64,000 nt of DNA, from NCBI GenBank assembly GCA_015680865.1, contig JADAKE010000023.1, positions 1-64,000 on the forward strand. Reading direction: 5' to 3'. Below the pieces are notes generated by a model. The model worked only from the letters and a program-made list of their open reading frames with translations, made no database searches and was not told the DNA's origin. Of this stretch, positions 22,109 to 31,891 are shown piece by piece. A program made the position numbers and the translations under genes. Numbering within the stretch: position 1 is the stretch's first letter; each line of letters begins with the position of its first letter. Origin of the DNA: Enterococcus lacertideformus (lineage in GTDB: Bacteria; Bacillota; Bacilli; Lactobacillales; Enterococcaceae).

Positions 22109-23626
22109 TTACATACTTACAGCGAAGTCAGGTGTATACCATTGGACAGATCCAACTTTAACACTTTCACCAGGTTGTGGTGCGTGAATGTATTGACCTC
22201 CACCTAATGCAATGGCTACGTGGTAAGTTCCTCCAGGAGTACCCCAGAACAATAAATCTCCGGCTTTCGCTTGAGAAACTGAGATTTTAGCTCCAGCTGA
22301 TTCTTGAGGAACTGTCCAACCACCAATGTCACGACCAGTTACTTGTAAATAAACATAGCGTGTAAATCCAGAACAATCAAAACCACTTGGGTCTTTACCA
22401 CCCCATACGTATGGAGTCCCAATATATTTATAAGCTTCTGCTACGATTGCTGCACCATTTACGCTACCAGAAGGTGTTGATGGCGTTGTTGGTGTAGTTG
22501 GTTCTGGAGTTGTTGGTGTTGTATGCGCCGGTGTCGATGGTGTTGTTGGAGCAGATGTTGACGGCGTCGTACTTTCCGTTGAACCACTTTCAGTAACACT
22601 AGTTGAATCTTGTGTTGAAGATCCAGGTGTTGTCGTACTTTCTGTTGCTGATGATGAATCTTGTGTTGAAGATCCAGGTGTTGTCGTACTTTCTGTTGCT
22701 GATGATGAATCTTGTGTTGAAGATTCCGTAGAAGACTCAGATGCTGCCGATTCTTCATTTGAAGATTGAACAGTTGATGAGCTTTCAGTTGCTGAAGATT
22801 GAGCAGTTGATGAATTTTCTGTTGTTGAAGCTTGTGATTGTGCAGCTGCTTGCGCTTCTGCTTGTTCACGCGCTTCTTTTTCAGCTTTTTCTTGAGCTGC
22901 TTGTTGGCGTGCTTGTTCTGCTAAACGTGCTTGCTCACGAATACGTGCTTGCTCTGCTTCTGCTTTTTTACGATTCAAATCAGCTTTCTTATCTTCTGCA
23001 GTTGCTTGTTCAGCAGCCAATGAAGTTTTTAAGACATTTAAATCAGCTTGTTTAGCCAATAGGTCACCTTTTTGTGATTCTAAGGCAGCTTGGTTCGCAG
23101 CAAGTTCTTTTTGTTTCGCTTCATTTTCAGCTTTTTTCGCTTCTACCGCTTGCTTGTCTTCTTTTTGTTGTTGTACTAAATCTTGATTTGCTTTGACGAT
23201 TGAAGACATCGCTTGGATCCGTCCAACAGCGTCTGCTAATGAATCGGCATTCAATACAGCATCAATATAGTTTGAACTAGTATTTTTTACTTGTGTTTCA
23301 CGTGCTTGTTTTTGGATAGTTGCTTCACGTTTTTCGATACGCTCTTGTAAATCTTTGATTTCTTGTTTCAACTGAGCAGATTCTTTACGTAATGTATCCT
23401 GTTTAGCTAATAAATCTTGCGCTTGTGTATTGATAGCTAAAACTTGGCTTTCTAACGCTTCAATTTGTGACTGAGAACTTAATTGTTGATTTTTCAAATA
23501 CGCGATTTTTTTATCTTGCTGTTGTATATGTGAATCAAAATCGTCCGCCGCGGCAGCGATCGGTGATCCTACGGCAGTTAAAGCGATTGAACTTAGCATT
23601 ACCGCTGATAATAAACTCTTTTTCAC
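22109..23626 (-). CDS. sagA: Secreted NlpC/p60 peptidoglycan hydrolase SagA
   Basis: SagA of E. faecium is a secreted D,L-endopeptidase that releases muropeptides and acts in daughter-cell separation. The 505 residues have a signal peptide (about 1-27, ending SPIAAAA), a long coiled coil (about 30-250), and a Ser/Thr/Pro linker (about 255-385) with 17-residue repeats. A C-terminal NlpC/p60 domain carries Cys418 (GFDCSGF), His469 (GGTYHVA) and His481 (YIHAPQPGE). Lies after mreD but beyond its terminator, so it has its own promoter. The name rests on strong recalled similarity, especially in the signal peptide and hydrolase domain. Confidence 0.93.
   Translation of the reverse strand: MKKSLLSAVMLSSIALTAVGSPIAAAADDFDSHIQQQDKKIAYLKNQQLSSQSQIEALESQVLAINTQAQDLLAKQDTLRKESAQLKQEIKDLQERIEKREATIQKQARETQVKNTSSNYIDAVLNADSLADAVGRIQAMSSIVKANQDLVQQQKEDKQAVEAKKAENEAKQKELAANQAALESQKGDLLAKQADLNVLKTSLAAEQATAEDKKADLNRKKAEAEQARIREQARLAEQARQQAAQEKAEKEAREQAEAQAAAQSQASTTENSSTAQSSATESSSTVQSSNEESAASESSTESSTQDSSSATESTTTPGSSTQDSSSATESTTTPGSSTQDSTSVTESGSTESTTPSTSAPTTPSTPAHTTPTTPEPTTPTTPSTPSGSVNGAAIVAEAYKYIGTPYVWGGKDPSGFDCSGFTRYVYLQVTGRDIGGWTVPQESAGAKISVSQAKAGDLLFWGTPGGTYHVAIALGGGQYIHAPQPGESVKVGSVQWYTPDFAVSM
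22605..22723. repeat. 51-bp tandem repeats in the sagA linker
   Basis: Two complete 51-base units start at 22605 and 22656, and a partial third starts at 22707. On the coding strand they give SSTQDSSSATESTTTPG units. The period is a multiple of three, so copy-number change keeps the frame and only alters linker length. Confidence 0.9.
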
Positions 23627-23828
23627 TCTTCATTCCTCCGACTTGCTTAATTTAATAATATCTAAATATATTTAAGTCTTTCTTAATGATATAAAAATTG
23701 TACCATAGCAGTATGTCAGCGATATAATAGTTATGTTACAAAAACATTTCAAAATAAAATCTTAAAATGACAATGTTGTAAGTTTCATAGATTATTCAAT
23801 AAAATAAATTCTTTATTTCAGAAATCTA

Positions 23829-23864
23829 CAAAAAAAGAAACTATTCTTCACCGAATAGTTTCTT
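23829..23864 (-). terminator. Terminator overlapping the mreD stop
   Basis: Arms AAGAAACTATTC and GAATAGTTTCTT with loop GGTGAA, followed by T on the minus strand. The left arm is coding (KKLF) and the TAG stop (23843-23841) lies inside the right arm. Confidence 0.88.
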
Positions 23865-24350
23865 AAATGGAAAAACAAAGATAGCAAAGATAATCATCGC
23901 TAGTAATAATGTTGGACCGAGATACCTTGTAATAAAATACGTAGTGTTTACAGAGACTAGTTTGAAAACCAATTGCACACTTAAAGTAAACAGTTCATAA
24001 CCTGTAACGAAAATGATCGTGCTAAAAAATTCGGTAAATATATTGAAGTGAATATAAGAACTCATTGAATACATGATGAAAACCACTAAGGGAATCGCTA
24101 CAGCATAAATACCGATCACGCCAATATAATACATATCAAAAATCGCACCTAAGATGATGGTCGTAATCAATAAATACCTTTTTGAAAATTTCAAACTACA
24201 AAACAGCAAGGCTAAAATTAGAAAATGAGCACTAGCCATGTATTCTCCTTTTGACCATTCAACGAACATTCTAGTCAAATGTCCATCAACCAACATCAAG
24301 AAAAACAATATGATGGGCAGATAATACTTCATTGTTTCTTTTTTTAGCAT
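23841..24350 (-). CDS. mreD: Rod-shape determining protein MreD
   Basis: Integral membrane partner of MreC in the cell-elongation complex. 169 residues with five or six hydrophobic helices and the short charged ends typical of MreD. ATG 24350 follows the mreC stop (24354) by 3 bases, so expression is coupled. Enterococci are ovococci and keep mreCD for peripheral wall synthesis. Ends in a terminator that overlaps the stop. Confidence 0.9.
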   Translation of the reverse strand: MLKKETMKYYLPIILFFLMLVDGHLTRMFVEWSKGEYMASAHFLILALLFCSLKFSKRYLLITTIILGAIFDMYYIGVIGIYAVAIPLVVFIMYSMSSYIHFNIFTEFFSTIIFVTGYELFTLSVQLVFKLVSVNTTYFITRYLGPTLLLAMIIFAIFVFPFKKLFGEE

Positions 24351-24353
24351 ATA

Positions 24354-25208
24354 TTAATCCTCCACCAGTCGCTGCACGATAGTCACAACTGGTAAATCAT
24401 ACATTCCAGCATATGGTTTTACATATACTTCTCTATCCAATCCATAACTGTCTGTTTTTGTTTTGATAACCGTTCCGATTGGTAAGTCTGCTGGTGAGTT
24501 TCCACCTAAACCAGAAGTTTGAACGACATCGCCTTCTTTGATATTTGTATCACCAGTTAATTGTGTCACGACCAAAGCTTGCAGTTTTTCATCATAGTTT
24601 TTCAATAATCCAAACGCTTCTCCACTAGCAGAAGACACACGAACTGGAAAATGGTTAGAGCTTTCGTTAGATGACGTTAATAGCTCGATTTTAGAAGAAG
24701 CATTGTTTACCTCCACTACTCGTCCAACCAATCCTTTTTGAGCCATCACAGCCATATTGACTTCAATACCATCTTTTGTTCCTTTATCAACGATCAACAT
24801 GTCTTGCCACGTATCTGGTGAACGCGTAATCACATTTGCTGTTACTTTCTCATAGTTAGTCAATGTTTGGTTTAAGCTAAGTTCTTTTTTTAATGCCTCA
24901 ATCTCTTTTTGGGAATTTTTGTTTTTTAATGCTAATTCATCATAACTATCGATTTTCTCTTTTAATCGCTCGTTTTCAGAATAAGTAGAAAAAAGATTGT
25001 GAACGGAATCCACACTACTTTCCACCCATCTCACAGGGGCAGAGATTGCACGATCAACAAATGAAACACTGTCATTGACGATGGGCTGGAAGAAATTGGG
25101 CTTTCCTTCATTCGCTCGCTGAGCAGCAGTTACACTTAATATTGTTACCACAATGATAACAATAACTAAGGTAATAATAATATTTTTATTAGGATTGAAC
25201 TTCTTCAC
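24354..25208 (-). CDS. mreC: Rod-shape determining protein MreC
   Basis: Bitopic scaffold for peripheral peptidoglycan synthesis. The 284 residues have one N-terminal transmembrane helix (about 10-27), a coiled coil (about 65-112), and the beta-rich MreC domain (ITRSPDTWQDMLIVDKGTKD, then GLVGRVVEV and LTSSNESSNHFPVRV). First of the two-gene mreCD unit. Intact. Confidence 0.95.
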   Translation of the reverse strand: MKKFNPNKNIIITLVIVIIVVTILSVTAAQRANEGKPNFFQPIVNDSVSFVDRAISAPVRWVESSVDSVHNLFSTYSENERLKEKIDSYDELALKNKNSQKEIEALKKELSLNQTLTNYEKVTANVITRSPDTWQDMLIVDKGTKDGIEVNMAVMAQKGLVGRVVEVNNASSKIELLTSSNESSNHFPVRVSSASGEAFGLLKNYDEKLQALVVTQLTGDTNIKEGDVVQTSGLGGNSPADLPIGTVIKTKTDSYGLDREVYVKPYAGMYDLPVVTIVQRLVED

Positions 25209-25366
25209 AAAGACACCTCGAATTAATTAGACTCTTACGTATAATCTTATCACTAATTGAAGCGAAACAAAAGGCATGACACCTCTCTTAAGTTTTTTTT
25301 TAGTAAATAATTTGACTTGTCATTTTTTCTAAAAATTTCTGCATTGCTACCTGTTTTTCCGCAGAA

Positions 25367-26005
25367 TCAATCTTTACTTTGAATAACTGATACCATTCCT
25401 GTTGTAAATGAAAAAGTTGCTGTATGCGAAATAAATACATTGCTTGCATAAGAAGTTGCTTGTAGCACATCTGTCGTTTATAATTCATATTTGCTATTTC
25501 TGAGGCGTAACTCTTTTACTGGTGTCAAACAACAGTATGCTAAATAAGTCATTTCAGGAACTCGAGTGATGACGTGCTCCCCAGGCAAATAATAAGTAAT
25601 GTGATTTTGATAATCCCATAAAGCTAAGTTTTGAGCATATGGTTTAAATCTTGGTTCTAAAGGTAACCAAAGATTAGCCAAGAGATGATCTAATCGACCA
25701 CCAGTGGCTCCAATGATGGTTATTATTGCTTCAGGATAACGCGCGAGGACCTGACTTAAACCTAATTGTGTATCCGTATCATCTTTTTCTGCAGGTGCTT
25801 GAATAAAATCAACTGCTTCTTTTTTGACTATTTCTTTTTCTTCATGAGTCAATGAGTCAAAATCACCGATTGCTAAGTCTAGCGGGAAATTATTTTGGAG
25901 GAGATGCCATGACCCCCGATCAATTCCTACGTAACAGTCATAATTTTTTTCAAGTTCTCTAGGCCACGTTTCTGGAGCCCCTCCAGCTACTAATAAAACT
26001 CTCAT
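25367..26005 (-). pseudogene. thiN: Thiamine pyrophosphokinase, TAA-interrupted
   Basis: Makes thiamine diphosphate from thiamine and ATP. Translation from ATG 26005 stops at TAA (25480-25478) after LRLRNSKYEL. The same frame continues TTDVLQATSYASNVFISHTA and then TFSFTTGMVSVIQSKD to TGA at 25369-25367. That tail is the conserved C-terminal beta strand region that completes the substrate site. One substitution (AAA to TAA, or GAA/CAA) explains the stop. Rebuilt length is 212 residues, normal for the family. The N-terminal domain (GDFDSLT, DKDDTDTQ-like EKDDTDTQLG, GATGGRLDH) is complete. It is last in the rsgA-rpe-thiN series. Confidence 0.9.
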
Positions 26006-26659
26006 TTAGTTCAATGCCTCTTTTAGCCTATCAATTTGTCCCACTGGATTTTCGGAACTATAAACGTAAGAACCCGCAACAAAGATATCTGCACCTGCTG
26101 CTTGACAGATCTTAGCAGTTTCAGGAATTATCCCTCCATCCACTTCAATCAAATACTGCCAATTGTTCTGTTTCCTTAACTTTGCTAACTCTTTTATTTT
26201 TCCTACAGTTTCTTCAATAAAACTTTGTCCACCAAAACCAGGGTTAACTGTCATCACTAATACTTGATCGGCAAGTGGTAAAACATGTTCAATCATCGAT
26301 ACCGGTGTTCCAGGATTAATCACTACACCTGCTTTTACACCTAAATCTCTCATCATTTTAAGTGCACGGTGAATATGGGATGTCGCTTCTACATGGACAG
26401 TAATAATATCTGCACCCGCTTTAGCAAATAATGGAATATAGTTTTCAGGATTAACAATCATCAAATGAACATCTAAAGGTAACTTAGTGATTGGTCGAAT
26501 TGCTTGAACAATATTTGGACCGAAGGTAATATTGGGTACAAACTGACCATCCATAACGTCTACATGGATGTAATCAGCTCCACCTTTTTCGACTAATTCG
26601 ATATCCTTTTGTAAATTAGCAAAATCCGCACTTAAGATCGATGGGGCTATTTTCATCAA
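26006..26659 (-). CDS. rpe: Ribulose-phosphate 3-epimerase
   Basis: Interconverts ribulose 5-phosphate and xylulose 5-phosphate in the pentose phosphate pathway. 217 residues, a TIM barrel with SILSADFANL at the N-terminus, VDVMDGQFVPNITFGP, MIVNPENYI, VMTVNPGFGGQSF and VDGGI. Its stop abuts the thiN start, and it begins 9 bases after rsgA. Intact. Confidence 0.96.
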   Translation of the reverse strand: MMKIAPSILSADFANLQKDIELVEKGGADYIHVDVMDGQFVPNITFGPNIVQAIRPITKLPLDVHLMIVNPENYIPLFAKAGADIITVHVEATSHIHRALKMMRDLGVKAGVVINPGTPVSMIEHVLPLADQVLVMTVNPGFGGQSFIEETVGKIKELAKLRKQNNWQYLIEVDGGIIPETAKICQAAGADIFVAGSYVYSSENPVGQIDRLKEALN

Positions 26660-26668
26660 TAATTCCTC

Positions 26669-27574
26669 CTACTTTCGTTTTCCCTCTTTTTTGGAATACA
26701 TTGGTTTACGATTCTCGATTTCTTGTAAAAATTGTAGATAATTATCATAGCGTTTCTGTGAAATATCACCTGAGCTCACTTGACGTTTGACTTCACAATC
26801 TGGTTCTTTTACGTGCATACATTCCCTAAAGCGGCAGTACTCAGCTGCGCGTATAAATTCAGGAAATTGTTTTGGTAATTCGAACGGTTCAATCGTTAAA
26901 AAATCAATTGAACTAAACCCAGGTGTATCCGCCACTAAACCATCGTAAAGTGGAAGTAGCTCAACATGTCTTGTTGTATGTCTTCCTCGACCTAATGAGT
27001 CAGAGATTTCGCCAGTCTCTAAATTCAACTCTGGTGAAATTTGATTTAATAGTGTTGATTTTCCAGCTCCTGATTGTCCCATAAACACAGATAATCTTTC
27101 TGGAAAATAACGGATCAACTCTGCTGTGTCACCTAGATGTTCAGGGATAACCACCGGATAACCAATTGCTTCGTAAGTTTGTTTGATCTCAGAAATTCTA
27201 GGATCTTGTGGAGCTAAATCTGTTTTCGTTAAAAAAATAATCGGTTCAATGGACTCATATTCTAACATCACTAGAAAACGATCCAATAAATTATAAGAAA
27301 AGTTTGGTTCTATTAAACTAGTGACCACCACGCCTAAATCGACATTTGTTACTGGCGGACGTACGAGTTGATTTTTCCGAGGCATCACTTCTAACAAATA
27401 GCCATCTGTTTTATTTTCACTTTCAAATATTACTTGATCACCAACTAAAGGGGTGATTTTCCGATTCCGAAAATTTCCTCGCCCTCTTGTTTGATAGGTC
27501 TCTCCATCTACATATACATAATAAAACCCACTAATTGCTTTTCTGATCTGTCCTTTAATGTATGCCACCTCCAT
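26669..27574 (-). CDS. rsgA: Ribosome small subunit GTPase RsgA
   Basis: Circularly permuted GTPase that aids late 30S subunit assembly. The 301 residues comprise an OB fold (about 1-65), then G4 (FLTKTDL), G1 (GQSGAGKSTLLNQ) and G3 (DTPGF). A C-terminal zinc finger follows (CRFRECMHVKEPDCEV; Cys-Cys-His-Cys ligands). Conserved prkC-rsgA-rpe-thiN neighbourhood. Intact. Confidence 0.96.
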   Translation of the reverse strand: MEVAYIKGQIRKAISGFYYVYVDGETYQTRGRGNFRNRKITPLVGDQVIFESENKTDGYLLEVMPRKNQLVRPPVTNVDLGVVVTSLIEPNFSYNLLDRFLVMLEYESIEPIIFLTKTDLAPQDPRISEIKQTYEAIGYPVVIPEHLGDTAELIRYFPERLSVFMGQSGAGKSTLLNQISPELNLETGEISDSLGRGRHTTRHVELLPLYDGLVADTPGFSSIDFLTIEPFELPKQFPEFIRAAEYCRFRECMHVKEPDCEVKRQVSSGDISQKRYDNYLQFLQEIENRKPMYSKKEGKRK

Positions 27575-27749
27575 TTTTTCTTATTTTAACACAGGAAAGA
27601 AAAATCATGGGGTGTTCCTTACTAGAAACTTAATGAAATCCAATAAAAAGGCAAGAAGTTAGGAGCTAACTAGACTCTTTATAGCTGTGTAAATAAACGT
27701 TCAAACATCCGATCATTGCTCCTGCACTTACTCATCACAGATTTTATTA

Positions 27750-29783
27750 CTATTTTTTTGTATAACTAGTAGTTGGTTCTTCTTTTGACGTACTAGTGCT
27801 TGGGCTGTCTTTACTGCTGCTTGATGATTCTTCTTTTGAACTTGAAGATGATTCTTTCTCTGGTTCAGGTCCTTTTGAGTAAATGACATTGACAATCGTT
27901 CCAGGAGTAACAGATGCACCTACACCAGGAGCTGTTCGGATCACTTTATCTTTTTCAACAGTATCAGAATATTCATAAGACTCATGACCAATGTATTCTG
28001 CACCAATATCTGATAAGTAACTTTGAGCATCACTTTTCGTATAACCAGAAATATCATTTAATGTTTTGGCCATTGGACCTTGACTAACAACGAAGCTAAT
28101 GTAGCTATTTTCAGTCAGCGGTTCACCATAACTAGGTAATTGACTGATAATCGAACCTACTGGAACTGTATCACTATAATCATAGGATGCGCTAATATTC
28201 TTGTAGCCGTTTGAACTTAATATTCCACGAACTGTTTCATAGTTTTGGCCTGTATAATCACTCATTGTTGGTTGTGCACCTTTACTCACAATAAATGTAA
28301 TTTTATCCCTCGTTGGATCAACTTCTGTTCCTTCAACATCTGATTGAGAAATGATTCTGCCACTCGCTAAGCTATCACTGAACTCTTCTTCTTTTTTGAT
28401 CCGATCAGAAGAGAACCCAAGTTTTTTCAACTGACTGTTGACTTCCTCGTAGTCCATCCCGCTGTAATCATCTAATTTGATTTTTTTCTTACCTGTACTG
28501 ACATAAAGCGTGACTTCACGATTTTGCTTTACTGTGGTACCTGCTGCCGGATCTGTTTTAACAACATTACCTTCTTCGATCTTTTCATCAGAGATTTCTT
28601 CTGTTTTCGTGGCCACTTCTAATTTGGCTTTGGTTAATGTGTCTCGCGCTGTGGCTTCGGACAAACCAGAAACATCAGGAATTTCTACTTCACCACGTCC
28701 GCCAGAAGCAAAAAACATTGCTGTCCCGATTCCTAACAACGACAACACAACTAACAAAATGATCCACCATTTTTTACGTTTTTTTGTTTTTGGATCTGGA
28801 AATTTCTCTTCTTCAATCCCCTTTGTTTCTTCTGTTTTTTCTTTTGGCAATGGCATCGATTTAAATGATTCTGGCATAGGTGTATCTTCTGTCAATGATG
28901 TGAGCACTTTCGTCTCATTCTCCATTACTTGCGGCTGCCATCGTGGTTCATTTATACGTGCAGGTGATAAAGCTGTAGCAAGATCATCCGCCATTTCTTC
29001 TGCAGTTTTATATCGATCAGCTGGTTCTTTCGCAGTCGCTTTTAGTACAACATTTTCTAAAGATTGGGGCGTTGTCGGATCTAAGTCCTTGATTGAAGGC
29101 AATTCATCCTGAAAATGTTTCAAAGCAATCGTAACCGCTGATTCCCCATCAAAAGGTACACTGCCTGTTAGCATTTCATAAAGGATGATTCCTAGTGCAT
29201 AGATATCTGATTGCTTGGTAGCCATGCTGCCTCTTGCTTGTTCAGGAGATAAATAATGAACCGATCCTAACATCGTATTGGTTTGCGTGATTGACGTTTC
29301 TGATAAAGCAATCGCAATCCCGAAATCAGTGATTTTTACCACACCTTCATTATCGATCAATACGTTTTGTGGCTTTAAATCTCGATGGATAATTTGATGA
29401 TTATGAGCCAAAGAAATCGCCGATAAGATTTGTTGCATGATATTCACTGCTGTTTCATAAGGAACAGGATAATGTGTTTGGATATATCTTTTTAAATCCA
29501 TTCCTTTGACATATTCCATCACTAAGTACTGCATATTATCCTCTTCACCAACATCATAGACACTAACGATGTTTGGATGAACAAGCTCTGTAGCAGCTAG
29601 TGCTTCACGTTGAAATCGTCGAATTGCTGTCTGATCATTTTGAAAATCAAAGCGTAAAACTTTGATAGCAACATCACGGTCTAAAATAAGGTCATGTGCT
29701 AGAAAAACGTTTGCCATACCTCCACTTCCGATATTCCCAGTGATTTGGTAACGTCCATTCAATTTTTTTCCTAGCTCGATCAT
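27750..29783 (-). CDS. prkC: PASTA-domain Ser/Thr protein kinase
   Basis: Membrane kinase that senses peptidoglycan fragments or lipid II and controls wall homeostasis; the E. faecalis homologue is IreK. The 677 residues have a kinase domain at about 1-270 with GSGGMANV, catalytic Lys41, HRDLKPQN and DFGIA. A cytoplasmic linker is followed by a transmembrane helix (about 341-360), four PASTA repeats (about 368-640), and a Ser/Thr/Glu-rich tail ending in [10 protein letters not shown]. Overlaps the stp stop by 4 bases. Gap to rsgA about 175 bases without a clear promoter. Confidence 0.95.
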   Translation of the reverse strand: MIELGKKLNGRYQITGNIGSGGMANVFLAHDLILDRDVAIKVLRFDFQNDQTAIRRFQREALAATELVHPNIVSVYDVGEEDNMQYLVMEYVKGMDLKRYIQTHYPVPYETAVNIMQQILSAISLAHNHQIIHRDLKPQNVLIDNEGVVKITDFGIAIALSETSITQTNTMLGSVHYLSPEQARGSMATKQSDIYALGIILYEMLTGSVPFDGESAVTIALKHFQDELPSIKDLDPTTPQSLENVVLKATAKEPADRYKTAEEMADDLATALSPARINEPRWQPQVMENETKVLTSLTEDTPMPESFKSMPLPKEKTEETKGIEEEKFPDPKTKKRKKWWIILLVVLSLLGIGTAMFFASGGRGEVEIPDVSGLSEATARDTLTKAKLEVATKTEEISDEKIEEGNVVKTDPAAGTTVKQNREVTLYVSTGKKKIKLDDYSGMDYEEVNSQLKKLGFSSDRIKKEEEFSDSLASGRIISQSDVEGTEVDPTRDKITFIVSKGAQPTMSDYTGQNYETVRGILSSNGYKNISASYDYSDTVPVGSIISQLPSYGEPLTENSYISFVVSQGPMAKTLNDISGYTKSDAQSYLSDIGAEYIGHESYEYSDTVEKDKVIRTAPGVGASVTPGTIVNVIYSKGPEPEKESSSSSKEESSSSSKDSPSTSTSKEEPTTSYTKK

Positions 29784-30520
29784 GCTACGTCCTCCTTGTA
29801 TTCGATCAGAAGAACGGTTATATTATCTGCTCCACCTGCTTCATTTGCACGTTCAATCAATTCTGTTACTTTGTCTAGCAAAGCCCCTTCTTGATTGATG
29901 ATTGTTCCAATCGTTTCTTCAGATAGCATATTCGTCAAGCCGTCAGAACACAATAACAAACGATCTTTTAATTGCCAAAAGTAAGTTGAAACATCGACTT
30001 CTACTGTACCGGGCATGCCAACTGAACGAGTTAAAATATTTTTTCTCGGATGGTTTGCAGCCATTTCTTCACTAATTTCCCCAGATTTCACAAGCTCATT
30101 TACTAAAGAATGATCTTCTGTTAATTGAATGATCCTGTCTTCACGAACAAGATAAGCGCGGCTATCTCCTACATGAGCAATGGTAAACTGATCTTCTGAC
30201 AAAGCGGCTGCCACAATTGTTGTTCCCATTCCATTATAATCAGATTGCTCTTGTCCACATTGGTAAATACGTGTATTTTCTTCTTGAATCGCTTTAATGA
30301 ACCACTGAGCTACTTTTTCATCATTGTTTAAATCCAAACTTTCCCAAGCAGTACCTAAATTTGTAACTGCCATTTGACTTGCTATATCGCCAGCTCGATG
30401 TCCACCCATTCCATCTGCTAGCACAGCTAGTTTGATGCCAGCTTGGTTAGTAAAGACACTCGCATAATCTTGATTCGTGTTACGTCGTCTTCCTACATCT
30501 GATTGATATTCAATCTGCAT
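29780..30520 (-). CDS. stp: PP2C-type protein phosphatase
   Basis: Removes phosphate from targets of the adjacent PASTA kinase (IreP in E. faecalis). 246 residues with PP2C metal-site motifs [11 protein letters not shown] near 35-45, [17 protein letters not shown], and [11 protein letters not shown] and [10 protein letters not shown] near the C-terminus. ATGA overlap with prkC indicates coupled production of the kinase/phosphatase pair. Intact. Confidence 0.95.
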   Translation of the reverse strand: MQIEYQSDVGRRRNTNQDYASVFTNQAGIKLAVLADGMGGHRAGDIASQMAVTNLGTAWESLDLNNDEKVAQWFIKAIQEENTRIYQCGQEQSDYNGMGTTIVAAALSEDQFTIAHVGDSRAYLVREDRIIQLTEDHSLVNELVKSGEISEEMAANHPRKNILTRSVGMPGTVEVDVSTYFWQLKDRLLLCSDGLTNMLSEETIGTIINQEGALLDKVTELIERANEAGGADNITVLLIEYKEDVA

Positions 30521-30532
30521 TCTTTCACCTCA

Positions 30533-31891
30533 TTACTTTTTGCGCAAACAACAAATGAAAAACCCATCTGTATCGAATTGATGCGGATATAATGTCAACA
30601 TCTTCTCTTCGATTGATGATTGTAGCACAGGATCAACCAAAACATCAATCCTTTCAAAATCAGAATGGCATTTCAAAAATGTTTCAACCACTTCTTGATT
30701 CTCTTCTTTAAGAATCGTACAAGTGCTGTAAGTCAATATTCCAGAAGATTTTAACACAGCAGCACAACTTTCCAAAATCGCTAATTGGATCATTGGCAGT
30801 TTTGCTAAATCATTGGCATTTTTTTGGTAGCGGATATCCGGTTTTCTTCTAAGTAAGCCTAGACCTGAACAAGGAGCATCAACCAAGATACGATCAAATG
30901 TTTCAGCTGGAAATCCCTCTTTCACTTTGCGTGCATCCATTTTTTGTGCAAATACGGCTGAATAAACGCCTAATCGTTCTGCATTTTCTTCAATCAACTT
31001 TACTTTATGTTCATGGACATCCAATGCGATGACTTCTCCGCCACAAGTAGGGTCTAAAAAAGTAGCAATATGTGTGGTCTTGCCGCCTGGTGCAGCACAA
31101 GCATCTAGAACATGATGTTCTGGTTCAATCTGCATGGCTGGTGCTACAAGCATTGAGCTTTCATCTTGAATGGTCATTACACCATCGTGGAATAAAGAAC
31201 TTGAAGCTAAATGACCTTTTTCAGCAATGACACCATATGCACTCAATTTGCTTTCTTTGGCTGAAATTTCTTCTGCTTGCAAGATTGCGATTGCTCGCTC
31301 TTTCGAACATTTCCTGATATCCACCCGCCCACTCACATGACTTGGCTGATAAAGAGAAAGACCTAACTTTTCTGTTTCTTCATAACCGATTTGTTTGATC
31401 AAGCGTTTTGTTAACCAAATAGGTAAGCTAATATTTATTGCTAAGCGTTCAATTGGATCACTGATTTGTTCAACATCTGGGTTACCTTGTCGTTGATAAC
31501 TTCTTAAAACGCCATTTACGAATTTTCCAGTACCAGGATTCCCTTTGATTTTAGCAATTTCGACTGCTTCATTTAAAATTGCATGAGCAGGAACCTTATC
31601 TAAAAATTCTAATTGATAAACAGATAAATAAAGCAATGTTTTTACCCAATCATCGACTTTCTTTGCATGAGCAATCAAAGGCGCGACATAAAATTCCAAA
31701 AGAAGCTGACGGCTGATAGTCCCATAGACTAATTCAGTGAATAACCCAACATCTTTTTGATTTAAATCACCTTGTTTGATCATTTCGTTTAATAATAAAT
31801 TCGAATAAGCACCACCTTTATTTACTCTTTCAAGAGTAACAAGTGCCATATAACGTACTGATTTCTTCATTTTTTTTGGTATTTTTGCCAT
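30533..31891 (-). CDS. rsmB: 16S rRNA m5C967 methyltransferase RsmB
   Basis: Methylates C967 of 16S rRNA using S-adenosylmethionine. The 452 residues combine an N-terminal NusB-like helical domain (about 10-140) and a Rossmann methyltransferase domain. The latter has DACAAPGGKTTHIA, VDAPCSGLGLLRRKPDIRY and the catalytic YSTCTI. The start shares one base with the fmt stop. Intact. Confidence 0.95.
   Translation of the reverse strand: MAKIPKKMKKSVRYMALVTLERVNKGGAYSNLLLNEMIKQGDLNQKDVGLFTELVYGTISRQLLLEFYVAPLIAHAKKVDDWVKTLLYLSVYQLEFLDKVPAHAILNEAVEIAKIKGNPGTGKFVNGVLRSYQRQGNPDVEQISDPIERLAINISLPIWLTKRLIKQIGYEETEKLGLSLYQPSHVSGRVDIRKCSKERAIAILQAEEISAKESKLSAYGVIAEKGHLASSSLFHDGVMTIQDESSMLVAPAMQIEPEHHVLDACAAPGGKTTHIATFLDPTCGGEVIALDVHEHKVKLIEENAERLGVYSAVFAQKMDARKVKEGFPAETFDRILVDAPCSGLGLLRRKPDIRYQKNANDLAKLPMIQLAILESCAAVLKSSGILTYSTCTILKEENQEVVETFLKCHSDFERIDVLVDPVLQSSIEEKMLTLYPHQFDTDGFFICCLRKK

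Noticed and set aside
22605..22723. CRISPR array
   Set aside because: The repeats are contiguous, in frame and coding, with no spacers. No other regular repeat-spacer array is seen in the window.
22459..22869. 136-codon ORF inside sagA
   Set aside because: Out-of-frame reading of the repetitive linker giving Gln/His-rich nonsense.
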